Numbered from the stretch's first letter, positions 33,080 to 46,553 are shown. The stretch: DNA of 64,000 nucleotides from Dactylonectria macrodidyma (GCA_020744425.1 JAGMUV010000006.1:3565351-3629350); one strand, 5' to 3'. Notes: generated by a model not told the origin, from the letters alone. Numbers and translations are program-made.

Positions 33080-36000
33080 ATGAGCGCCCTCATGCCTGTA
33101 GCTATGGTTAGCCCAGGCAAAGAGGGTACTCCTATCATCGCCAGGCAAGATGTAGACACCGCTGCTGCATCCATGACCGGTGTTTCCAGAGACGTGGGCG
33201 ACGAGAGAGACAGGGACACGCTGGTCGCTTCGGGAGATAGCGACGGCATTGACGATCCAGCCGAAGAAATGGAACGCCGAACCTCGATCGTCCAGTCCCT
33301 GGCGCGCAGTTACTCAAACACAACTGGCGTCGACGGCAACCCCTTCTTGGCCTCTGGGAACTCGGCGCTCAACCCTAATTCACCCCAATTCTCTGGCCGT
33401 GCTTGGGCTAAGGCCTTGGTCAACCTCGTCTCCCGTAGCGGCGGCACGTTTCGGACTGCTGGTGTCGCCTTCCAGAATCTGAACGTGTATGGCTACGGTC
33501 GGTCGACCGACTATCAGAAGGACATTTTCAACATCTGGCTGAGCGCCGCCAACCTTCTTACCAAGCCGACTGGTCAAGGGAAGACGCGTATTGACATCTT
33601 GCGTGATTTTGATGGCATTGTGCGAAAGGGCGAGATGCTCGTCGTCCTCGGACCCCCGGGCTCTGGTTGTTCTACCTTTCTCAAGACCATCGCCGGCGAG
33701 ACGAATGGCATTTGGGTCGATGATGCATCCTACCTCAATTACCAAGGTACGTCTGGCCCTCACATGCTTCCAGCATCGCGGCGCCGCCATGGTAGCGCAC
33801 AGCGAGCTATCAACAAGTCAATGCTAACGTGTGATGCAGGGATCACGCCCAAAGAGATGCACTCGCATCACCGCGGAGAGGCCATCTACACGGCAGAGGT
33901 TGATGTGCATTTTCCCATGCTGTCCGTTGGCGATACCCTAACCTTTGCTTCCCGCGCGCGTCGACCGCGAACCCTGCCCGAAGGTATACACCCAGATACC
34001 TTCGCCAGCCATCTGCGCGACGTTGTCATGGCCATGTTTGGCATCTCCCATACTGTCAATACTCGTGTCGGCAACGACTTCATCCGCGGTGTCTCGGGAG
34101 GCGAACGAAAACGGGTCACCATCGCCGAGGCTGCCCTGGCTGGTGCCCCGTTGCAATGCTGGGACAACAGTACGCGAGGACTAGACTCGGCCAACGCCAT
34201 CGAGTTCTGTCGGACCCTACGCCTTCAAGCAGATATGTTCAATAACAGTGCTTGTGTGTCCATCTACCAGGCGCCGCAGAGCGCATACGACCTGTTTGAC
34301 AAGGTGTCTGTTCTTTATGAGGGCCGGCAGATATTCTTTGGACAAACGACGACCGCTCGACAGTACTTCATCGACCTTGGTTTCGAGTTTCCGCTGCGGG
34401 CCACCACACCGGACTTCCTGACGTCTATGACCAGCCCGCAGGAACGGATCGTACGCAAGGGCTGGGAAGACCGGGCCCCTCGAACCCCCGATGAATTTGC
34501 TCACGCTTGGAAAATCAGTGTCCACTATCGTGCCCTGCAAGACGAGATTGAGGAGTATAAGAAGACCCACCCCCTGGGCGGCGCTGATGCCGAGGCATTC
34601 CGAGCATCTAAAAAGGCACAGCAGGCTAGGGGTCAGAGAGCGAAGTCGCCCTACACTCTATCCTACATGCAGCAGATCGACCTCACCATGTGGCGTGGTT
34701 GGAAGCGTCTAATCGGCGACCCGAGCATCACGCTGAGCTCGCTCATTGGAAACGTCATAATGGGACTCATTGTTTCCAGTGTGTATTACAACCTCGAAGA
34801 AACGACGGACAGCTTCTTTCAACGCGGATCTCTCCTTTTCTTCGCCATGCTTTTGAATGGTTTCTCAAGCATCCTCGAGGTATATCAATCAAATCTTGGC
34901 CAAAGTGATGCCATGTTAATGACTTGTTAGATTAATACCCTCTACGCACAACGCCCGATCGTCGAGAAACACGCGAGATATGCGCTTTACCACCCCTCTG
35001 CTGAAGCCTTCGCGTCTATGGCCTGCGATTTACCAAATAAGATCCTCAACGCAATCATGTTCAATTTGGTCCTATACTTTATCCCGAATTTGAACCGAGA
35101 ACCAGGAGCATTCTTCTTCTTTCTCCTCATCTCATTCTTCACTGTTCTCAACATGTCCATGATCTTCCGTACTATTGCATCGTTGTCTCGATCCTTGGCG
35201 GGCGCCATGGTTCCCGCTGCCATTCTGATCTTGGCCTTGATCATGTTTACAGGGTTCGTCATCCCAATCGACTACATGTTGGGCTGGTCTCGATGGATCA
35301 ACTACATCAACCCACTGGCGTACGCTTTTGATGCTCTCATGTCAAACGAGTTTCACGGTAGAGACTTCCGTTGCACCAATTTCGTCCCGAATCCCGCAGT
35401 AGAGGGATATGCGAATGTTAGCAAGAGCAATCGCGTATGTAGTACCGTGGGGTCCGTGGCGGGCCTGGACCTCGTCAACGGCGATGCATACATTCGCTCA
35501 GCGTTCAGTTACGAGTGGAAGGACCGCTGGCGCAACTTTGGTATCCTCGTCGCTTTCATGTTCTTCTTCCTGGCGACCTACTTGGTAGCTGCAGAGCTTG
35601 TCTCAGAAAAGAAGTCCAAGGGCGAAGTGCTTGTTTTCCGCCGTGGCCATAAGCCTGCCGTCTTCAAAGAGAAGCACAATGACGATCCCGAAGACATCCG
35701 CGTCGGCCCTGTTACTACGATAGACCGCAATCGCGGTAACGGTAACGGCCTCATTGAGGAGCAGACATCCGTTTTTCATTGGAACAACGTATGCTACGAT
35801 ATCCAAATCAAGGGAGAGACCAGGCGAATTCTGGACAATGTCGATGGTTGGGTCAAACCAGGCACCTTGACTGCTCTGATGGGCGTCTCAGGAGCAGGCA
35901 AAACAACCTTGTTGGATGTTTTGGCCGATCGAAAGTCTGTAGGTGTTATTACCGGAGACATGCTCGTGGACGGGTACATTCGCGACGCGTACTTCCAACG

Positions 36001-37702
36001 CAAAACGGGCTACGTTCAACAGCAGGACCTACATCTGCAAACCAGCACCGTCCGAGAGGCACTCAACTTCAGTGCACTTTTACGCCAGCCAGATCACATT
36101 CCTAGGCAGGAGAAGCTTGATTACGTCGAAGAGGTGATTAAGCTACTTGATGCAGAGGAGTTTGCTGATGCGGTTATCGGTGCCCCTGGAGATGGTCTCA
36201 ATGTTGAACAGCGCAAACGTCTTACCATTGGCATTGAGCTCGTGGCAAAACCACCTCTATTGCTTTTTGTAGATGAGCCCACTTCTGGCTTGGATTCGCA
36301 GACATCATGGGCTATCCTGGACCTCCTTGAAAAGTTGACAAAGAATGGTCAGGCTGTCCTATGCACCATCCACCAGCCTTCGGCCATGCTTTTTCAACGA
36401 TTCGACCGCTTGCTCTTCCTCGCCAAGGGTGGCAAGACCGTTTACTTTGGCGACGTGGACAAGATGACGACTTACTTTGAGCAAAACGGCGGCTTCCCCT
36501 GCCCCCAGGAGGAGAATCCGGCAGAATGGATGCTGCAAGTGATTGGTGCTGCCCCAGGTTCTAGCACTGATATTGACTGGCATGACGCTTGGAGAAACAG
36601 TCCGGAATATCAGTCTGTTCAGGACGAACTGAAACGTCTAAAAGATGAGCGAATTCCTCACCCCAATACTTCCGAGGATCCAACCAGCTATCGCGAATTC
36701 GCTGCCAGCTACGCCACCCAGCTGAGGGAGGTCACATTCCGGGTTTTCCAGCAGTATTGGCGCACGCCCACTTACATATATTCGAAAGCAGCGCTATGTA
36801 TTGCCGTCGCCCTCTTCGTCGGCTTCTCGTTTTTCAAGGCACCAAACTCAATCCAGGGTCTTCAAAACCAGCAGTTCTCTATTTTCTCCATGCTCATCAT
36901 ATTCAGTCAGCTTGCACAACAAACCATGCCCCACTTCGTGACCCAACGGTCCCTCTATGAAGCACGAGAGCGCCCATCCAAGATTTACAGCTGGAAAATC
37001 TTCATGCTTAGCCAAATCATTGCGGAATTGCCATGGAACAGCCTCATGTCAGTTTTCATGTATCTTTGCTGGTATTATCCAGTTGGGCTTTACAGAAACG
37101 CGGAACCAACGGACCAAGTGCATGAACGAGGTGCCCTGGTGTTCCTATATCTGCTTGTCTTTCTTCTTCACGCCTCCACCTTTACCGACCTCATTATTGC
37201 CGGATTAGAGGCTGCCGAAGTGGCAATGAATATATTTAATCTCTTTTTCACGCTTTCCCTGGTCTTCTGCGGTATTCTTGCCAGCCCAGACGTCTTCCCT
37301 CGCTTCTGGATCTTCTTATATCGCGCATCACCGTTCACCTATTTCGTTTCCGGTCTGCTCTCTTCTGCGGTTGCAAACACAAATGTCGTCTGTGCCGATA
37401 ATGAGTTGCTAAGATTTGACCCACCGGCAGGTCAGACTTGTGGCGAATACATGGCTGCTTACATTAATACCGCTGGTGGCTATCTCCAGGATCTGAATGC
37501 TACAGCAAATTGTCAATTCTGCAGCATCGACGACACCAATGTATACCTTGCAGGTGTCAGGGCGCCTTACTCAGAGAGATGGCGTAATCTCGGCATCCTG
37601 TTGGCTTACATCGTTACCAACATTTTCGGAGCCTTGGCGATTTACTGGCTTGCACGCATGCCTAAGAAAGGTGGGCTATTTGGCAAGAAGAAGAAGGATT
37701 AA
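33080..37702 (+). CDS. PDR-type ABC (ABCG) multidrug exporter
   Basis: Full-size plasma-membrane pump with reverse topology (NBD-TMD-NBD-TMD), exporting lipophilic toxicants or metabolites with ATP. Exons 33080-33746, 33840-34879 and 34931-37702 join in frame to 1492 residues, the usual PDR size. NBD1 has the degenerate Walker A of fungal PDR proteins (GPPGSGCST at about 191, Cys for Lys), a canonical VSGGERKR signature and a degenerate Walker B ([13 protein letters not shown]). NBD2 has a canonical Walker A (GVSGAGKTT at about 887), a degenerate signature (LNVEQRKRL) and Walker [15 protein letters not shown]. Membrane blocks follow each NBD, with the extracellular cysteine-bearing loops of the family. 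The C-terminus is KKK-rich. The first intron (93 bp) is a multiple of three and stop-free. It is the right-hand outer member of the cluster and may protect the fungus from the aromatic compounds handled there. Confidence 0.94.
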
Positions 37703-39619
37703 GGTTCGAGCAAGTCAGCATCCAAATCTTTAAGAAGTTAACAAGCTAGGAGGAAGGGATGCCACAGGACGTTAGGCCTTCATGACGTATGAGCAAGGAG
37801 ATGTGACACACTTACACCTTAGAGGACCGGCTTTAGGATTTAAACTGTAGCCCATGAACCGCTTTCACTTGAACACTATAGTTAGGTTTCTTTGCGTTGG
37901 GTTTGCTGCCAGGTGGATGCTATGATTAGATTTGAGATTGATTTTGCCATCAGTCAGCTCGCTTCATCCTTTTCACATTAGATACTAGATTAATCTTCGT
38001 TTACCACGGTTCACATGCGTAAAGCGCGATATCAAAGAACCTATAAATAAATAGACATACCTTTTCTGTTTCTTTTTCTTTTAATTTTCTTCTCAGAATG
38101 TCTTCATCAGTATTGAGCGGTGAGAGAGTGCTTCTATTATTTGGCTGTTCGCTCCATCGCAGGCGAGTTACTACTAGCACAGAGTTAGAAAAAACACAGT
38201 TATTTCATCTAATAACCTTAGAAATTAAATTCAACACCTGCTATCTACATCTTCTACACTGTAGTTCTTTGGGGACTCCTATAAAAGCAAAGTGCTAATT
38301 ATATAAAGAAGAATATAAAGACACACCGCGTATCCAACACCTTGGTCAGATGACTAGAAAAACCACTCTCGAGAAAAGAGGGGGCCGGAGACATCCTAGA
38401 TCAATACAATCATCGTCTTTGAGCTCCACAATGCATTGATCCCTATCAGTCTGATCGAATTACCCGTATCGGATCCATCAGTTATCTATCCTGGGTGTGC
38501 TGAGTGCACTACGCCGCATGATGCAGTAGCCGCACGGACCACAGGCAAATGTCGCCTGTAGATTCACCACCTAGCTCTAGGCGGAATTTAATATGCGTCT
38601 TTCGCAAAGGGGTACATGCGGAAGAGCGCAAGTTTAACTCTTGCGTCGGCAGGTTGGCCTTGAAGAAGGCTACAGAGGGGATCGGGTATCCTGCGCTAGG
38701 TTACTCTCGACTTTAGGTCTGCACGACAGACATGCGATTGGATTAACCTACTGACCAGGCACAGCTCTCTGCCCCTTGAAAGGTACCTCGGCTCGGCAGT
38801 TGCTTGGCCTGTCGCAATGCATGTAAGACCCTAAACGAAGCTACTGCTTAGCCTCTCGCCACAACTGAAGCCGACAGAACAGCGGCCGGGAAATGTGCAA
38901 TTGAAGCTCAAAACAGCATCCCGTTGTGTAGGGTGTCAAAGTGCAGAAATCGGCGCATAGTATGTCGTCCAATCACGGAATTGCACCGAGCAGGGCTGCA
39001 CAAATGAGGCAACAACGCCAATACGTTTAGGAATAAGGGCGAATTTGCTATGAGGAATCAGCAACGGCCTGCCCATGTGAGACAGAATAGTACTGGCGGC
39101 CTTGCCTGCCGCTGCCTGGGCACCGAAGAAAAGCAATGAGTGACAATGACAATACATAAATCTAGTCGTGTCTGCCTAATAAGCCACCACAAACCGCAGA
39201 TGCCAATAGTTTCCGCCATGCATTGCAGGGGTATGTGTGACCTAGCACCAGGTAAACCCCTCCAGTGACATGCAGACCGAATTTCCCGCCCCATGATTCT
39301 AGCCCAACCTGCCAACTAGGTACTCCGTAAGGAACTGTTCTTTGTGCTGGTCTCAGGCGGTGGCAGTGATCCCTGCACGGTGAACGTGCAGGGATTTTTA
39401 GTTCGTTGTTTCTAGGTGGTAGTGTGTTGAATGGGATGAAACATGATCTCCCTGCCCCAAATCCTCGTTCTTAAGAGCGACATGATAATCAACACCACAT
39501 CAGGGAAACCTTGTAATTTAGAAAAAAGATGAGAATGATATTGAAACATACACAAATATGGATCTAGTTTACACCCTAAGTAACAATGCTTTCTCTAGCA
39601 AACAAATCTCCTAGCGCCG
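37703..39619. other. Convergent intergenic region, right border of the cluster
   Basis: 1.9 kb between the ABC transporter stop and the CorA-like gene stop. AT-rich 3' flank (37980-38340), then unremarkable sequence with no gene. A small hairpin, TCCCTGCACG-GTGAA-CGTGCAGGGA, lies at 39370-39394 and could act in 3'-end formation or be a repeat end. Confidence 0.5.
39370..39394. repeat. Perfect 10-bp-arm hairpin
   Basis: TCCCTGCACG and CGTGCAGGGA flank a 5-base loop in the convergent region. Perfect arms of this length are unusual here, but role is unknown. Confidence 0.5.
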
Positions 39620-41193
39620 TCAAGACATCTTCTTCGCGCCCAAGTTGAAGGTAGCCACCCTGACCTTCCTCACAACTTCCACAACCTCCCCTGCCGGATG
39701 CTCACTATGTGTCCACCAATGCCATAGCATAGCAAGGATTGCTACGAAGATTGTCAGAGGGATGGAAATCCACCACATCGTCCAAAACAATGGTGTAGTT
39801 AGGGTGTCCCACGACTTGTCATTATTAACCTCGGTTACAAACAGCTGCGAACCAACGACGGCGGCGACTCCTGTGGTCGGAAGGAAAATCATGGTAATGG
39901 CGGCTATGATCTTCATCGAGTTGGAGTCTTGGATCATCACCATGGAGTCCTGTTGTGTGACGAGGTTGAACGACAACGTGATGGCGTTGTCAATCCGCTT
40001 CTGCAGACTGCTGAGGCGGAATTGGCTGGAGTGGAAGAGTGTACGTCGATACTGTAGGCATTCGCGGAGCTGTCTGAGGACCTGGTCGCGATTTGTCTGG
40101 GGTGGCATCTGTTCGTGGGTGCCAATGTTCTGGATAGTCGAGTCAACGAGCAACATGCAAGACTCGAGGGCCTCTGCGATGTGGATTATGTGCTTGGCGC
40201 AGTTGTGCATGGCCGCGAATGGGATCTTGGAGCTCATCTTGCGGACATCCTTGCTATTGGCAAACTCGAGGATCAACTGTGGCCATTAGAATTAAGGAAG
40301 CAAAGAACAAGATGGCTGACTCACATGCTCAAGAGGGCCAAAGACTTTATTCATCTTCCAGACTGTATCATCTACCTCGTAGTACAGCCCTTCGAAAACC
40401 ATGTCGAACAAGATGTACGGGTCGTTTGTGATATGCTCCCAGGCTTTGGCAGCAACAAACTCGCTCAGCCTGTCCCTCACTCGCGGCGTGGCACCGAAGC
40501 ATACCAGAGTAATATCTCCATGAGGGTCAACTCTCAAGAAGAATCCAGTGCGATGCCAGCTGTAGTCGGCTTGTGGCAGCGTGGAGACGTGGTATCCCAT
40601 AGCCACCGCTCGGTTGTCTACCTCTGGAGCACTGGCTCCCTCTTGTCTGATGTCGATGTTCTTGCACAGGAAATGGAACCAAGAGCAAGACCCGTTCTTG
40701 TCGGTGTTTCGGCCGAAGCTGTGACTGACAGACTGGAGGCGCTCTTTGGTGAAGTCGGTCGGGACGCCGAGGATGTTGAACATTTCCAGTGTTTGGGGGA
40801 GGGCATCTCTGCGAGGAAGATCGAGCGGGGCGAAGCTTTAGTCTGTCAGTGGTGTGCTAAAAATCGCAATGCTAGAAAGCCAGGTTCATAGTATCTTTCA
40901 TTGCTTTGCACGCGAAGTGCCGACTTTGGGGAATGTACGGGTAGTGTTGACTTACACAATTTTCAAGCTCGCCTTGGATCGAAGGCAGCGGGGACTAGTC
41001 TCGAGATGCCAGTGACCGTCTGGGTGGTCTAAATCCATGTCAGCACAGAAGCAGGGAGCATCTGTTATTTCCCCGTACCGTGAGATACCTCGAAGATGTT
41101 GAGCATCCATTGTGGAAACGCAACCGCAACAGGAGTCCCTGTAGCCTCTTCCACAAACGCCTGGTAAGGACACTCTCTGTTTGTCCATGACAT
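39620..41193 (-). CDS. CorA-like membrane protein of unknown function
   Basis: Exons in coding order 41079-41193, 40956-41028, 40325-40808 and 39620-40276 join in frame to 442 residues; introns are 50, 147 and 48 bp. The C-terminal quarter has the CorA Mg2+ transporter layout: a long helix-forming region (SSLQKRIDNAITLSFNLV), then two closely spaced membrane segments (IIAAITMIFLPTTGVAAVVG and FWTMWWISIPLTIFVAILAM). The GMN tripeptide that defines true CorA channels is not present between them. Fungi have many such CorA-related proteins with variable N-terminal halves; most are uncharacterised. The start MSWTNRECPYQ is chosen because it begins a frame that splices cleanly, though an extra 5' exon cannot be excluded. 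Not obviously part of the aromatic cluster. Confidence 0.75.
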
Positions 41194-42476
41194 GGTCAAG
41201 GACAAAACGATGATACCAGAAGAAGACAGGTTGCTGCAAAATCAGTAAAGAAGGGTCGCAAATTCACCGAACAAAATCAGGCTGTCGCCGTGGACTTTTG
41301 ACATGCTGAGCTTTGCACCTGGGCCTCTTGATCGCCTCAGGGGCAACCCAGTGCGACCACCCAGGCCAATAATGCAACGGAGAACAGCATTCTAGGACTT
41401 AGGGCTCAGCTTGGTACAGTTCATGACATGTCGCATGTGCGAAGACCAGACTATGCAGGTTCATAGCGGCGCCTCAATGCCAAGACCTACGCCAAGTCTC
41501 ACACGACCCGCAAGCGCTACCTAAAGGGTTAGTCGCGACGAGGCGGCGACTAACCCTCGACTGGCCTGGGCCGCCTAGGGATTTGCGGCCCGAATCCGGC
41601 GGCTTGTTTGTTGGTTGGGTTGCATGGAAGGACGCCCCTTTCAGGGCTGATCAGCCAGGGTTGCGCGCTGACTTGGGACTATTGGAAACGGGGGCACGTG
41701 CGGTACTCGCCGCAATGCACGTTCTCGCAACTATCACCACCCGCCAAGAAGCCACAAGGCCACCAATCATTGTCTCTGGATGAAACTCAAGCGTTTGCCA
41801 ATATCCTCCCCGTTTGCCAGGTCTGCAGGTGCCCTCACCCCAGGCAGTGGTACTCGGGGCTGAAAGGCTTCAGCCAAACTGAGTGAAGTGTGACCATTTT
41901 GCTGCGGCTACCAGACCTAGGCGTCGCGTGCTGCCCCGCTGTAACACGGACTCGGGTCTAGACGCACGAGCTGTGTGTACTATTCAAGCCCTGCAGTCCC
42001 AAAGTTGTGCCACACCCGACTTCAACAGCCAATATATGGATATTGACGTTACATCAAGACGATAGTGTCCCGCAGCGCACTGCCGATCCCGCGGAGACCT
42101 CAGGTTCGCGGAGAATGCCGTTCTGGTCAGCCTATCATCATCAACAAAAGCATCGTGAGGCTGGATGCAGGAGAAGGGAGGTTGTCACATGCACCCCGTT
42201 TGATACACTTATGACTGGTGGATGAGTGGGATTACGGTTCACCGAACGTGGTCTGGGTCTGTCGGTGGTGTAGGCTTCCTTCCGTTAAATAGAGAATGGG
42301 AAGCGGCATATTTTAAGATACTATAGGACGGTCAGGACTTTATCGTTCTTCAGCTCGCTTCCCGCCACGAGCCTTGGTGTGACGCCCAGTCCGGCGCCTA
42401 CATATCCGCCCGTTCATCTCGAGAGCCTCCGTGTCGTGGAATTCGAGCCCCTTCTTTCTCCTTTTCCCTACTCTAG
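41194..42476. other. Divergent intergenic region, no gene seen
   Basis: 1.3 kb between the CorA-like gene and the HET-like gene; holds both promoters. Repeated CGACGAGGCGGCGACTAACC-type palindromic sequence occurs near 41527-41557 (GGGTTAGTCGC and GCGACTAACCC arms). Short open frames lack domains. Confidence 0.5.
41526..41555. repeat. Inverted repeat GGGTTAGTCGC / GCGACTAACCC
   Basis: 11-bp perfect arms separated by a short GACGAGGC-type loop, upstream of two divergent genes. Could be a hairpin or a factor-binding palindrome; role unknown. Confidence 0.5.
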
Positions 42477-45400
42477 AACCCACAGCATTTCGGCCTTTTT
42501 GATTCTCGGCATCGTGTGTTTAAGCCATGGTTGGCCACCTATCTTCAGACTTATTTGGATCCATCTTGGCTAACACCTCCCAAGGCTCACCTACACGGAG
42601 GAATCTTTGACCCCAACTCCCCAGGCAACGTAAGTCGTGTTCAGCTATCTCTGGGCCACTCTCACCTCTGACTTGTCAGTATCCGCAGCACCAGCAGCCG
42701 CCCTCGCACCAAGCCCACGGTGGCTCGTACACGCCAGGCAGTTCAGTCGTTGTAAGATGCCTTTCTGAATCCGGTTATCTTCCGAAGATATCTGACTTGG
42801 ATGCTAGTCCTACCAAAACCAGCCTTTCAACCAGCAGCCACAGCCTGTGTCCCCGATTCAAAGCCCTCTATCGAACCATTCCTCCTCCGCCTATCTTACC
42901 CCTCAAGGCCAAGCCTATCCCCTCTCACATGTTCATACACAGCCAAGTATGGGTCAATACCAGCAGCAGAACATGGTTAGTAACTCGTCAAGTATCCCGC
43001 CACCGCCTCAGAAACTGACCATCGCAGAACTACAATGGCCAGCAGGGTGTCTATCACCAGGGAACAGGTCAGAGTCAGCAGGACGGAACAATGGTAAAGC
43101 TCTTCCGCGGCTGCTTCTGTGCGTAGCCTCAAATTGAACGCATCTTAGCAATCGAAGGCAGTTCCCGTCGTGTCTAACTGCTTGACTCCCATCCACGAAT
43201 CAAGTGTAATGTCCCAGGCTTTGTCCCGTAAGATTGTGTCAGGTTGCTAACAACTGGCCATAGAAAACGGAAAAGGAGTTCCCCGTCAACCTCAAGGGAA
43301 GCTTCCACTTCAGCGAGCCCCGAACGGTGTGGCGATTGCGTAACCCACGCATGTACCAAAAGCCCGGATACCAGTTCAACGACTTGGAGCGCGAGTTCAG
43401 ACATCGCGACTATGCTGGCCGAGTGAGTCTCAAGGCACGGTCGGATCGCTATCTGCATCACAATGACGGTTACCTGCGCAACCTCTATGTGGCCTGCACA
43501 GACGATATCTACACAGGGCCAGGGACCTCTACTTGGAGGAGAACCTATGTCCGCAAGGTCGCTCCGTTGAAGGTCCGTATCGCTACATGGGTCATTGACT
43601 TTAGCTATGATCCTGAGAGCTGGGAGGACTGGGGCATCATGATTCTGAGAGCTCTGCCCGCAGCCCTAGCCATGACCCTCTGTGTGAGTAGCCCAGTCGT
43701 GCCGAACGATGAACAAGACATTAACGATTACAGTTCTGGGATAGCAAGTCAAGGTTCTACCAGAGAAACCTCTTCTATGCTCCAGTTTTGTACACCTACC
43801 ACGGTAATGCTAAGGTTTGGGGGAACTTGCTTGAGAACCGCGAGGGCCTGTCTCTCATGGCTCGCAACAACCAAGTCTACAGTCTGTTGCGACCCTCGCT
43901 ACCTCTGCTTCCTCCGCGAGCCATTTAGCGATGAAAACAGAGGAGTCGACGTCCAGAACGTCGAGGAATGGGAGAAGAGCCAAGGGCGGGATCCCAACCT
44001 GAACTACCTCTTCGTTGCTTACTCCACGGAGCACTTCTCGCACTCCGATGAACAGGCCATGATCGCTCTCCATCACATCGCCGAGACGGCTTGTCGAGCT
44101 GCCAAGTTGCCCGCATACTGGATCTCATGTAGTTGCATGCGGGATCCTGCCGAGCTAGAGGCCGATGTAAGTGATTTCTGATCGATAGTCCGAAACTGTT
44201 GGCTGACTTTGGCAGATCTATCGTATTTCAGACGTCCTCCGAGGTGCGCACAGCATGGTCATCGCCGTTGGCAGGGGAAAGTCGGCCGCATCGTCAGGCA
44301 AAGTCACGACTGAGGCCTTACTTCAGGAATGGGGCAGTCGGATGTGGACATTCCCTGAAGTCCTTCTCAGCCCGGGTCGTAGCATCTTGGTTTACACTCG
44401 CGACGGCAATCTCCAGGCACCGCTGACCATCGCCAAAAACCAGTTCGCGTCCCAGGTCTGGACCTACATGGACGCCGATGTCGCGAGACACTTGATTGAC
44501 CACTACCTGGGAAGCATCACCCTCAGCCGTTTGGAGCTTGCTGTTCTAGCTCTGCGATGTCTGTATAGTCGTCATACCACCGAGTACTTCCCAGGTGACC
44601 AGGCGTATGCCCTCATGGGCCTTCTGAGGATGCGGCCACAGATTGACTCGTCCGACACGGCGTTCCAAGCCTTTTCGAGGTTGTCACTGGCCAACGACTC
44701 AGACAAACTACTGGAGAGATACATATGTACACTCCCAGTGGAGCGTGGTCAGCCGTGGTATGACATGGAAGACACCTACCGGTCAACACTCTGGGACATC
44801 ACTCCCCACTGCGAGGTCGCCGGGATTGCCGATGACGATACCGTCGTCATTGATGGCGCCTGGGGACTCTCGGTTCGATGGAAGACCTTTTACTCGGTCT
44901 ATTGGTCCACTGGGCCATCCTGGAAGCGGTTCGTCTCGGAGCTCCTGCTAGAGTGGAACGGCGCCTTCTTCATTATCGCCATAACTCTCTTTGCTATTGG
45001 TGCAAGCATGGTTGCTGTCGGCATAGTATTCTTGTTCATATTTCTCTATGTCTGGATCATGACACCAAAGCTGGTGCGGATCATCTATGGCGGCAAGTTC
45101 TGTGAGACTCAGGCAGAGATGTTCGGCTTCGAGGGCTACCTGAATGCCGCAACTATTGAGCGGGCCATTTTCGGAGGCAACTTCAGCCGATTCTCATGGA
45201 GCGCCAATGGAAGCCCGTTGAGTCGATCGATCATCAATGATCATGGAGAGCTTGTGGGCATTGACCCGTACAAGGACCCGGTGATCCGGATGAAGGTTGA
45301 GGCAGCCAAGCAGGCTCGGCCGGGTGACATGAGGGTAAGAAGCAGAGTCTATTCAGAGATTGATGAATCATTACTAACACGGTGCAGATCTTCACACTTG

Positions 45401-45654
45401 TTGATACCTACAACATGCAGATAACGCTGTTTGAAGCCGTCAGACCCCCCGTGACGCTCATGTTCTGCGCCTCTGAGGGAGGCATGCAGAGGGCCATCGG
45501 TTGCTCGTATGAGTGGGAGTCGCAGACCATGTACCGCGAGACGGTTCTCAGACTGCCGACTACTTCTCTAAACCGTATGGATCGGATTCCCCGGTTCCGT
45601 ATGGGGATCCAGCGTCGCGACTATGCCTCAGGACCGCGAGGTGGCCAGGCGTGA
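42477..45654 (+). CDS. Large HET-like membrane protein, 5' start unresolved
   Basis: Exons seen: up to 42629, 42680-42751, 42808-42975, 43028-43093, 43149-43169, 43264-43683, 43734-44166, 44216-45334 and 45388-45654; nearly all junctions are phase 0. No ATG is visible in frame in the first exon (open from 42477), so an upstream exon is missing. The N-terminal part is Q/P/N-rich and disordered. The middle has a HET-like layout (LNYLFVAYSTEHF, then YWISCSCMRDP, IYRISDVLRGAHSMVIAVG, WGSRMWTFPEVLLSPG), resembling the heterokaryon-incompatibility fold but divergent. Hydrophobic segments occur at ILRALPAALAMTLC and FFIIAITLFAIGASMVAVGIVF, so it is probably membrane-bound. The exon 43734-44166 has a frame problem near 43886-43928: either a 43-bp intron with a poor donor or an extra base in a T run at about 43924. 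Function unknown. Confidence 0.6.
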
Positions 45655-46553
45655 GATTGAGCGTGGCTGATACCTAGTGTTGAGCGTATGAATGATTGAA
45701 TGATATTCCATTACGACCGTGGTTAGAGAGGGGCAGCTACGTAAGATTCGCTAAGCCTATTCTAGAAGCGTCCAATACTCGGTTCCGAGCCCTAGTAATC
45801 TGTCTCGATCCAAATGCCTGAATTTCTCTTTTACCCTTTAATCCGTCTCTTACTATTTGACCTGTCTTTTTCCAATTCTGGAGCCTGTCTGATGACATAC
45901 AGACCACTCTCCTCCGCCGCCATTGGCGAAGAGTCCACCTGCCTACTACTACTCAGTAATGTGTGAAAGAACTGTTCGAAGAGTTCTTTTGATAGGGGGT
46001 AGAGTTCTTTTAAAATCGAGGACGTTGAGTTCTATTAGAATCCGGCTGTTAAAATAGATTAAAAAGACATGCATCGAAAGGTAACTTCAAGGACATATCG
46101 CCTATTTCATATAAAAAGCAGAAACCCCCATTTGAAGGAGTGCAACCAGGTTGAAGTTTACAGTACAATTGATAGATGACGTCGAAAGTGGATTATAAGG
46201 AACGGCCAGTGCAGGAGGAAGGGTCATATTTAAAGTTCCATATCCCCCCGCTAAAAGCAATACTAAATCAACATCAAACAGGAGAGTCGGGTTAATAGTA
46301 TTTATACATTCGTAATCGCGGACGCGTTGTTGTGTCTGAGCCCCACTTGCCGTCTGGCCTCATTACTACGTACCACAGAGAGTGATCCACAACACCAAGA
46401 GCTGTCAGGATGCACCTATTGAGCAACACAAAGAGGGTTGGTTGATCATTGACCAACGCTCGGGCCCCTGCAAACGTAGCACGGCCGCTCAGGCCCTCAC
46501 GTTTTAGTAGTGACTGCAACACTTACGCGGTCACGGCCGGGAGACCTCCCGGC

